A stretch of DNA of 64,000 nucleotides from Achromobacter animicus (GTDB lineage: Bacteria; Pseudomonadota; Gammaproteobacteria; Burkholderiales; Burkholderiaceae_B). Numbering within the stretch: the first letter of the stretch is position 1; every line of letters begins with the position of its first letter. The stretch lies in contig NZ_CADIJM010000001.1 in the NCBI RefSeq assembly GCF_902859585.1, forward strand, positions 496,001 through 560,000. The letters run 5' to 3'. Below, piece after piece: positions 16,184 to 22,140 of the stretch. A program made the translations under genes and the position numbers. The notes under the pieces were generated by a model that had not been told where the DNA came from, made no database searches, and saw only the letters and a list, made by a program, of their open reading frames with translations.

Positions 16184-16528
16184 TTACAGGCTGGAAGGAT
16201 CGGCGCGATGCGAATGCTGCGCCTTGCCGCTGCCCCGGGCGGGCCGGCGCATGGCATCCAGCCGTTTGCCGACGCCATCGAGGTCAGGATCACCCAGCGC
16301 GAACAACTGGTCGCCAAAGCCGTACTGCAGCAACGTTTCAAATGCCAGCGCCAGGGATACGCCGCCATCGCCGCGCTCAAGCCGGTTGATGGTCGCTCGC
16401 GAAACCCCCATGCGGCTGGCCAGCATCGCTTCTGTTTCGTTGCGGCGCAAGCGCGCGGTGCGGATGCGCGCACCTAGACGAGCCAAAGCTTCGGCCGCCT
16501 CGAAACTGGGTTCGATCTTCTTTTTCAT
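16184..16528 (-). CDS. hipB: HipB-type antitoxin, XRE family
   Basis: A 114-residue DNA-binding antitoxin. Residues about 16-72 are an XRE/Cro helix-turn-helix (ARLGARIRTARLRRNETEAM, then ASRMGVSRATINRLERGDGG). The C-terminal ~35 residues are basic and probably unstructured. It precedes hipA on the same strand with a 16-bp gap, the standard hipBA order. It should bind HipA and repress the shared promoter, where repeated TAATGC/ATTAAT boxes are present just upstream of its start. The ATG at 16528 opens with MKKKIEPSF; GCGTCATG precedes it without a strong ribosome binding site. Confidence 0.88.
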   Translation of the reverse strand: MKKKIEPSFEAAEALARLGARIRTARLRRNETEAMLASRMGVSRATINRLERGDGGVSLALAFETLLQYGFGDQLFALGDPDLDGVGKRLDAMRRPARGSGKAQHSHRADPSSL

Positions 16529-16535
16529 GACGCAA

Positions 16536-16568
16536 TAATAGTGCTTTAAACGCGTTAATGCACTATTA
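16536..16568. promoter_or_regulatory. hipBA operator, inverted repeat
   Basis: TAATAGTGC (16536-16544) and GCACTATTA (16560-16568) are perfect 9-bp inverted arms with a 15-bp spacer, starting 8 bp upstream of the hipB ATG. The region is AT-rich, unlike its surroundings. It is the expected place for HipB binding and autorepression. Confidence 0.7.
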
Positions 16569-16621
16569 ATAAGTCAAACCCATCACAGAAGGAAGCCGCA
16601 TTTATAACGCACAAATGCAAC

Positions 16622-16637
16622 TAATGCGCCATTAATG
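16622..16637. promoter_or_regulatory. Second hipBA operator box
   Basis: TAATGCGCCATTAATG at 16622-16637 closely repeats TAATGCACTATTAAT at 16556-16570 in the same orientation, 66 bp away. Repeated boxes upstream of hipBA operons are known to bind HipB cooperatively and bend the DNA. This one lies about 95 bp upstream of hipB. Confidence 0.55.
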
Positions 16638-16666
16638 AGGCAAATCCCTGCCCCGCAGCGCATTCC

Positions 16667-17878
16667 TCACCGCGTCACGGCCTGATCCAGCCGCAACGCC
16701 GCCCGCCCGGTGTCCAACGTGACGCGCGCGCCCAGCGGCAGGGTCAGATTGGGTTCGCCGTGTCCGCTGGGCCAACCGGCCAGGACCGGGATGCCGCGCG
16801 CGGCAAACTGTTCGATCACCAGCGGATACAGCAGGCTTTGCGCCTGCGCATCCTCCAGATTCGTGCCGATGATGCGAGTGAAATTACCCACGATCACGCC
16901 CTTCAGACCGTCAAACTTGCCTGCGGCGGCCAATTGACTCAATAGCCGGTCCACGCGAGGCAGCGCCTCGTTGACGTCTTCAAAAAACAGAATGGCGTCG
17001 CGGGTATCGATCTCGTGCCGGGAGCCGATCAATGCGGCGATAAGCGCCAGATTGCCACCGACCAGTCGTCCGCTGGCCGTGCCTGCAACCAGTTCCACCG
17101 CGCGTGTATCCGGCGGAGGTTGAATCCAGGCGCCCTGCCCGATCTGCCCGCCCAGCATGGCCAGCAGATGGGATTCAGTGGGCTCGCGCTTGCCCGCGAC
17201 CAGATCCTGCGCCAGCATCGGCCCGTGAAACGTCACAAAACCGGCGTGGCGCTGCATGGCCAGATGCAGGGCCGTGATGTCGCTGTAGCCGATGAAGGGC
17301 TTGGGATGTTGGCGAAGCAACGCGAAATCCAGCTTGTCCAACAGCCGCCATGAGCCGAAACCGCCCTGCAGACACCACACCGCGCCGATATCCGGCGCGG
17401 CAAACGCGGCATGCAAGTCGTCCAGGCGCTGGGCGTCGGTACCGGCCAGGTATTCATAGGGGGCGTCGAGCCGCGTGCGCGATGCCGGCATGACCACCGG
17501 CACGAAGCCCCGGTCTTCCAGCCATTCCGCGGCAAGATCGCTGGCGTTTGGCGCCGCGGACGCAGGCGCCACAATCGCGACCTTCGCGCCGGGCCGCAGG
17601 GCAGGCACGGGTGCGGCCGCCGGTTTCGCGTGAGAAGGCGGCGGCGCGGTGTCGCGCCGTGCGGCGGCATTCTGGGCAGACTGGGATGCGGCATTCGGCG
17701 CACCTTCCCGCCCGCCAGCGCAACCTGCCAGGCCAAAGCCGGCCAGGCAAAGCGCGCCGGCATTGAACAACATCCGTCGACGTCCGGCGTCCGGGAAGCC
17801 GCCATCAACGCGCGGTGTGGTCTTCGGTTGCGCCGCGAATACAGAATCGCCAATCTGGGAGCTGGTTGGTCCGCGCAT
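16667..17878 (-). CDS. LD-carboxypeptidase (S66 family), predicted lipoprotein
   Basis: A 403-residue serine peptidase of family S66 (LdcA/MccF). The nucleophile lies in PFIGYSDITALHL, the triad Glu in LFFEDVNEALPRVDR and the His in GWPSGHGEPNLTL. LdcA enzymes remove the terminal D-Ala from L,D-linked tetrapeptides during murein recycling. Inside the N-terminus, GRRRMLFNAGALCLAGFGLAGC looks like a Tat-style lipoprotein signal with lipobox LAGC, which suggests export, unlike cytoplasmic E. coli LdcA; translation might start at that internal Met (17776). The ATG at 17878 overlaps the upstream pseudouridine synthase stop as TGATG, so the genes are translationally coupled. Confidence 0.82.
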   Translation of the reverse strand: MRGPTSSQIGDSVFAAQPKTTPRVDGGFPDAGRRRMLFNAGALCLAGFGLAGCAGGREGAPNAASQSAQNAAARRDTAPPPSHAKPAAAPVPALRPGAKVAIVAPASAAPNASDLAAEWLEDRGFVPVVMPASRTRLDAPYEYLAGTDAQRLDDLHAAFAAPDIGAVWCLQGGFGSWRLLDKLDFALLRQHPKPFIGYSDITALHLAMQRHAGFVTFHGPMLAQDLVAGKREPTESHLLAMLGGQIGQGAWIQPPPDTRAVELVAGTASGRLVGGNLALIAALIGSRHEIDTRDAILFFEDVNEALPRVDRLLSQLAAAGKFDGLKGVIVGNFTRIIGTNLEDAQAQSLLYPLVIEQFAARGIPVLAGWPSGHGEPNLTLPLGARVTLDTGRAALRLDQAVTR

Positions 17879-19143
17879 CAGAATCGCTCGTAGTCCAGCC
17901 GGTAGCGCCATTGTCCCGCGGCAAGGCCTGCCATCGGCAAACGCCCGATCCGCAGACGCCGCAATGCCAGCAAGCGCAAGCCAGCCGCATCGCACAAGGC
18001 TTCAATGAACCCGGGCGGGGGCGACTTCAGCGCAAAGCGAAGGTGGTTCTCGTTCTGCCAGCTGACCTTCATCGGCGTGGCGGCGCGGCCTTCATAGGCC
18101 ATGCCGCGCTGCATGCGGGCCAGGTCCGCTTCGCTGAGCTTGCCTTCGACATGCGCGATATATTCCTGCTCCACGTGCCGGCCCTCCTCCACCAGCTTGC
18201 GGGCCACGGCGTACTCCTGGGAATAGACGACCAGGCCGCTCGCAGCGCGCTCCAGCGGTGTCACCAGCTTGAGTCCATTGAACATACGTTTCAGGTAACG
18301 CTGGCCCGATCGGTCCCCGGGCATCAGGTTCTCGGGCAGGATGAGGTCTCGCGCCGAGCCGGGCTGGTCGTCGGCATACATGCCGGCCGGCTTGTGGACC
18401 AGCACGGTGACCGGACGGCCTTCTTCGAGCCGTGCGCCGGGCATCAGGCTCACAACCTGAGAGGGCGCGACTCGCAAACCCGGCTCTTCCTGCACTTTGC
18501 CGTCGACGGTTACCCAACCGCCTTCGATGTAACGCTCGGCATCGCCGCGCGAACACGGCAGCTCGGCCGCCAGGCGCTTGGCCAGGCGATCGGTGTTGCT
18601 TGCGGCAGCTTGTGCGGAGGGGTTGGAACGATCGCGGCGTTCGGGGGTATTGCGCACGGGCCGGGCGACGGCGCCCTTCGCGCTGGCTTTGGGGCCGCCC
18701 GCTTGCGATTTAGCGCCATAGCGGTCACCACGCTTGCGGTCTTCGGGCTTGCGGTCATCGGGCTTGCGGTCATCGGGCTTGCGTTCACCGGGCTTGCGTT
18801 CACCGGGCTTGCGTTCACCGGGCTTGCGGTCGCTGGGCTTGCGGTCGCTTGCAGCGCGTCCGCTACTTTGGCGTTCGGTGGCTTTCGGCCCGCCGCTTTT
18901 CGCCTCAGTGGCTCGACGTGCTGCTCCCTTCGATTCGATGGCCCTGCGCTCAAACGCCTCGGTCTTTCCGGCGTTGGAGACGCCCCGGCTTTGACCAGCC
19001 GGGGCACGCTGGAACGGTTTGCTCGTCGCAGCGGACTCGTCCGATCTCGCCGGACGTGCACTGCGGTTTGCCGCGCTGCGCTTGGCGGGACGGGAGGTCA
19101 GCGTGAGCGTTCCGGGCTTGGTGGGCCGCATCGTGTTGCTCAT
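17878..19143 (-). CDS. Pseudouridine synthase (RsuA/RluF-like) with repetitive basic N-terminus
   Basis: A 421-residue protein. Residues 1 to about 180 are disordered and rich in Arg, Lys, Ser and Pro, including about eight pentapeptides of the form (S/G/D/E)-(D/E)-R-K-P. An S4 RNA-binding domain follows (LAKRLAAELPCSRGDAERYI), then the RsuA/RluB-type catalytic domain. The motif that normally reads GRLD-x2-T-x-GLLL is here VTPLERAASGLVVY, so Glu298 sits where the catalytic Asp is expected. It should modify uridine in rRNA if active. AGGAGGGG precedes the ATG at 19143. It overlaps the LD-carboxypeptidase gene by one base. Confidence 0.82.
   Translation of the reverse strand: MSNTMRPTKPGTLTLTSRPAKRSAANRSARPARSDESAATSKPFQRAPAGQSRGVSNAGKTEAFERRAIESKGAARRATEAKSGGPKATERQSSGRAASDRKPSDRKPGERKPGERKPGERKPDDRKPDDRKPEDRKRGDRYGAKSQAGGPKASAKGAVARPVRNTPERRDRSNPSAQAAASNTDRLAKRLAAELPCSRGDAERYIEGGWVTVDGKVQEEPGLRVAPSQVVSLMPGARLEEGRPVTVLVHKPAGMYADDQPGSARDLILPENLMPGDRSGQRYLKRMFNGLKLVTPLERAASGLVVYSQEYAVARKLVEEGRHVEQEYIAHVEGKLSEADLARMQRGMAYEGRAATPMKVSWQNENHLRFALKSPPPGFIEALCDAAGLRLLALRRLRIGRLPMAGLAAGQWRYRLDYERF
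18732..18849. repeat. Tandem 15-bp coding repeats
   Basis: About eight tandem copies of a 15-bp unit (GGCTTGCGGTCATCG on the plus strand, with variants) lie inside the pseudouridine synthase gene. Because 15 is a multiple of three, copy number can change without frameshift, giving a variable run of (S/G/D/E)-(D/E)-R-K-P in the protein. Confidence 0.85.
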
Positions 19144-19252
19144 CGTCCCCCCTCCTGATGCAGCGGATTGAAACGGTGAAGGAAAAGGTCGGGCACGCCT
19201 GCAGGCGCCAGGAGAAAAAGCATTGTCATCGGTGTTGCCGGTATTGCGAAAA

Positions 19253-19270
19253 GCGGGCCACGTGGCCCGC
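19253..19270 (-). terminator. Rho-independent terminator after AI-2E transporter gene
   Basis: The perfect 18-bp palindrome GCGGGCCACGTGGCCCGC, read leftward, is followed by TTTT. It begins 15 bp after the stop of the transporter gene at 19286 and separates it from the pseudouridine synthase gene. Confidence 0.65.
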
Positions 19271-19285
19271 ACCTTGAGACGGATG

Positions 19286-20413
19286 TTACGCCCTTTTCTG
19301 CCGCGGTCCGTCGGGCGGGTCCACGTTCAAGGCGGCTTCGTCCGGGTAGACGTCTGCGGGCGGCGGCACTTCATCGATCCAGGCCTTGAGCAGCGTCGAC
19401 GTCACCGCCAGAATCACCGGACCAATGAACAATCCGACGATGCCGAAGGCGAACATGCCGCCCAACACGCCGGAAAGTATCAGCAGCATCGACAGGTTCA
19501 CCCCGCGCTTGATAAGCAGTGGCCGCAGCAGGTTGTCCAGCGTTCCCACCACAATGGCCCAGACCAGCAGCACGGCGGCTGCCAGCTTCATATCGTTCTG
19601 GAACAGCCAGGCGACCCCGCCCAGCATTGGCAGAAACGGGCCGAGCTGCGCCAGGCACAGCATCACCATGAGCGCGGTCAGAATCCCCGCCGCCGGCACG
19701 CCCGCAATCCAAAGCCCGATACCGCCCAGCGCCGATTGCACGACGGCGGTCACAACGATGCCTAGCGCCACCGCGCGGATCGCAGACGCGGCCAGCCTGA
19801 TCGCGGCGACGCCGCGCTGGCCCGCGAGCCGGTTGGCAAAGCGCCGCGCAAAATCGGCCGCAATGTCGCCTTTGCTGTAGAGGATGCCAGCGATGATCAC
19901 GGTGATCAGCATGTGCATCACGAACACGCCGACGATGGCGGCGTGACCGAGCAGCCAGTGCGCGGCGGTGGTCAGGTACGGTTCAATCCGCGCCAGCAGC
20001 CCGCCAGCGCCCGCGTCCGACAACGTCTGCCATTCCTGGGCGATGCGGGGGCCGGCCAGCGGAATGCTGCCGATCCACGCCGGCGGCGCCAGCAGTGCAT
20101 AGTCGGGCAGGCTCTTGACCGCCGCCATAATGGCGCCGCCGTGCAGCGCCAGCGTGGAGATCGCCTGATACAACGGCAGCACGATTACGAACAGCAGGAT
20201 GAGCAGCATTGCCACAGTGGCCAGCCAGCGCCGCCCGCCGCAGTGCCGCTGAATCGAGAGCAACACCGGCCAGGTGGCGACCACGATGGTCGTGGCCCAG
20301 ATCAGCCCGGGCAGAAAGGGACGCAGGACATACAGGCTGCCGATCATCAAGGCCAACAGCATGACGATCACAAGCAGAACCCGGGCTATGTCGACGGACT
20401 GGCGTGGTATCAC
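19286..20413 (-). CDS. AI-2E family transporter (YdiK-like)
   Basis: A 375-residue inner-membrane protein with about eight hydrophobic segments, the length and pattern of the AI-2E exporter superfamily (TqsA/YdiK/PerM). Typical pieces are PGLIWATTIVVATWPVLLSI near the N-terminus and the conserved QLGPFLPMLGGVAWLF and GTLDNLLRPLLIKRG in the second half. Members move varied small molecules or ions; only some affect autoinducer 2. The C-terminal ~40 residues are hydrophilic and acidic. A palindromic terminator follows. It is divergent from a small lipoprotein gene at 20612. The substrate is unknown. Confidence 0.85.
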   Translation of the reverse strand: MIPRQSVDIARVLLVIVMLLALMIGSLYVLRPFLPGLIWATTIVVATWPVLLSIQRHCGGRRWLATVAMLLILLFVIVLPLYQAISTLALHGGAIMAAVKSLPDYALLAPPAWIGSIPLAGPRIAQEWQTLSDAGAGGLLARIEPYLTTAAHWLLGHAAIVGVFVMHMLITVIIAGILYSKGDIAADFARRFANRLAGQRGVAAIRLAASAIRAVALGIVVTAVVQSALGGIGLWIAGVPAAGILTALMVMLCLAQLGPFLPMLGGVAWLFQNDMKLAAAVLLVWAIVVGTLDNLLRPLLIKRGVNLSMLLILSGVLGGMFAFGIVGLFIGPVILAVTSTLLKAWIDEVPPPADVYPDEAALNVDPPDGPRQKRA

Positions 20414-20611
20414 CCGCGGCTCCTGGCGGGGCTTTCGCCCCAGGTTGCGGTGGATGCGGACTGGCGGCGCCCGCCCTGCCAGCCATCGCGATCAATCGAA
20501 TGTATCCGAAATCCGCGCGAAGCTGAATGGGAACATTACTTGCTCGGCTTGCCGCTGCGGCCGGCCGGGTTCGCCGGTCCGGGGCGCAGGCAAACAGTGT
20601 GGAGGTGTGCC

Positions 20612-20800
20612 ATGAAAAACATGGCTTTCGCCAGCGTATTGCTGGCAATCGTGTTGAGCGGCTGCAGTTACATGGATTCCCACCGCTCCGACGGGTCGCA
20701 CGCCGCGCGCGCAACCCATTCCGACCCCGCCAATTACCATCGGTCTGATTTTGGCGAGCCAAACAACGAACCATTCCAGGGAACTTACCCGGGACGCTGA
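20612..20800 (+). CDS. Small predicted lipoprotein
   Basis: A 62-residue protein with a lipoprotein signal: MKNMAFASVLLAIVLSGC, lipobox LSGC at Cys18. The mature part of 45 residues is polar, with several His and Asp residues, and looks unstructured. GGAGGT lies five bases before the ATG, so translation is well supported. It is divergent from the AI-2E transporter and convergent with the small membrane protein at 20842. No family recognised; it should be anchored in the inner or outer membrane. Confidence 0.75.
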   Translation: MKNMAFASVLLAIVLSGCSYMDSHRSDGSHAARATHSDPANYHRSDFGEPNNEPFQGTYPGR

Positions 20801-20841
20801 CCCGCCGATGGGCCGAACGTTGCTACCGTCGGGCGCAAGGG

Positions 20842-21198
20842 CTACGAGACGCCCAGCATCGTGCGAATCCGGCTGCGGATCGCGCCGGAATACGCCCAGC
20901 ACCAGACCGCGAGGGCCAGCATCGCCACTGTGAAGTAGGCGCGTGCGCCCTCCGGCACGGGATTCATTTGCGACAGGGTTGGGAAGGGTTCAAAGCCGAT
21001 GAAGTCGGTGGCCGCCAGCGTGCTGAAAATCAGGGCCAGCACCGGACCAGTGAACCGAGGGCGCTCGCCCCGAGTCTGGGGGGAAGCAAGAAAGCACCAA
21101 TGTAACCAGCGTATGAGCTGGATGCCCACCGCGACCAGGGGAATAAGCAGCGCAAGCTGTAGCACCAGCAGCGCCAAAATGACTTGAGTAGGAAGCAT
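20842..21198 (-). CDS. Small hypothetical membrane protein
   Basis: A 118-residue protein with about three hydrophobic segments (residues 7-30, 50-67 and 88-106). Between them are short polar loops (SPQTRGERPRF and EPFPTLSQMNPVPEG). I do not recognise the family. It sits 37 bp from the degenerate EAL gene on the same strand, just downstream of it, so the two may be co-transcribed; that would link it to cyclic di-GMP signalling, but only by position. Confidence 0.6.
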   Translation of the reverse strand: MLPTQVILALLVLQLALLIPLVAVGIQLIRWLHWCFLASPQTRGERPRFTGPVLALIFSTLAATDFIGFEPFPTLSQMNPVPEGARAYFTVAMLALAVWCWAYSGAIRSRIRTMLGVS

Positions 21199-21235
21199 GC
21201 GCGGATTTTAATCGGATCCGCGGTGTGGCCCTGGC

Positions 21236-22003
21236 CTATGCCCCCATTTGAAAAGCGCGCCAACTGGGGCCTGCGCTGGCCAGCCACTCCTGGACATACT
21301 GAAGGCTCAAGGCGATTGACAGGGCCTCGCCCTGAAACAGGACGTCAGGCTGCGCGCGAAGCCAGTTGAAGTCGTCGATTCTGCGGATGTCTTGCGCCAA
21401 GACCTTCAGGCCTTGGCGTGACGCTTGCCCCAGCAGGCTGAAGAAGCGCTCTTGCAACGGGCGACGGGTACAGATACCTTCCGGAATGCCCACCCGCAGG
21501 CCCGTGGCGCGAAGTGTGCCGAATGGAACTTGCGCCGAGGGCAGCAGCCGCACGCGTAACGCGGGCTGCAGTTCCTGGTAGCTGTGAAAAAGCGTCGCGC
21601 CCTGCGCCAGGCGGTCGCTGAGGGGGACGTTGTACGTGACTTTGGCGCAGGGATAGATCGGCTGGCTGAGCTGCGCTTCTTGCAGCGTGTCACGCAGTTG
21701 GTCGCCGGCCACGGCGCCAATGCGCAGATCCTGGCATAGCTGCTGTGGAAGCAGGATATCGGAGTGGACGTTGAGCGGATGGTCCATCGACAGCGTTGCC
21801 ATGCAGCCCGCCGCGCGGAAGATTCGCCCGGCGCGGCGCAAGGCATCTGCTGAAGCGGCATTGGCGAGCAACGCGGAAGTAAGGCGGCTGTGACCGCCGA
21901 CCAGCGCCATTTCGCGGACGACCCCTTTCGCGTCCAGCACGGGTTGGATTCGTAACGGCTCGCTGACGAGTGAGGCGGATTCGGCCTGGTTGATAGCGTT
22001 CAT
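21236..22003 (-). CDS. Degenerate EAL-domain protein
   Basis: A 255-residue protein that looks like an eroded EAL domain. LRIQPVLDAKGVVREMALVG resembles the EAL start but has Met-Ala-Leu instead of Glu-Ala-Leu. GLKVLAQDIRRIDDFNWLRA resembles the late KVVAEGVE region with the catalytic Glu lost (AQDI), and PDVLFQGEALSIAL matches the final QGY-x-PL segment with Gln-Gly kept. No DDFG motif is found. It should not hydrolyse cyclic di-GMP; it may bind it or a partner protein. It is divergent from a hybrid kinase followed by an intact REC-EAL gene. The assignment rests on pattern and context. Confidence 0.6.
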   Translation of the reverse strand: MNAINQAESASLVSEPLRIQPVLDAKGVVREMALVGGHSRLTSALLANAASADALRRAGRIFRAAGCMATLSMDHPLNVHSDILLPQQLCQDLRIGAVAGDQLRDTLQEAQLSQPIYPCAKVTYNVPLSDRLAQGATLFHSYQELQPALRVRLLPSAQVPFGTLRATGLRVGIPEGICTRRPLQERFFSLLGQASRQGLKVLAQDIRRIDDFNWLRAQPDVLFQGEALSIALSLQYVQEWLASAGPSWRAFQMGA

Positions 22004-22039
22004 AAGGCGACGAGTTTATGGAGCGCAATTTCACAAACC

Positions 22040-22057
22040 AATCGTAAAAGTACGATT
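22040..22057. promoter_or_regulatory. Palindrome in divergent signalling promoter
   Basis: AATCGTA-AAAG-TACGATT is a perfect inverted repeat with 7-bp arms in the 137-bp region between the leftward degenerate EAL gene and the rightward hybrid kinase. It is a good candidate operator for the NarL-type response regulator at 29804 or another shared regulator. Confidence 0.5.
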
Positions 22058-22140
22058 TGCGTTGCCATTTGCCCGCGTCATCGGCGCATTTTCAAAATTT
22101 TCTTATATCCGCCGTTTGGGGCCATACCTACGATGGGCGC

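Noticed and set aside
18732-18849. Regular short repeats that could suggest a CRISPR array.
   Set aside because: Units are 15 bp, contiguous without spacers, and encode an in-frame pentapeptide repeat.
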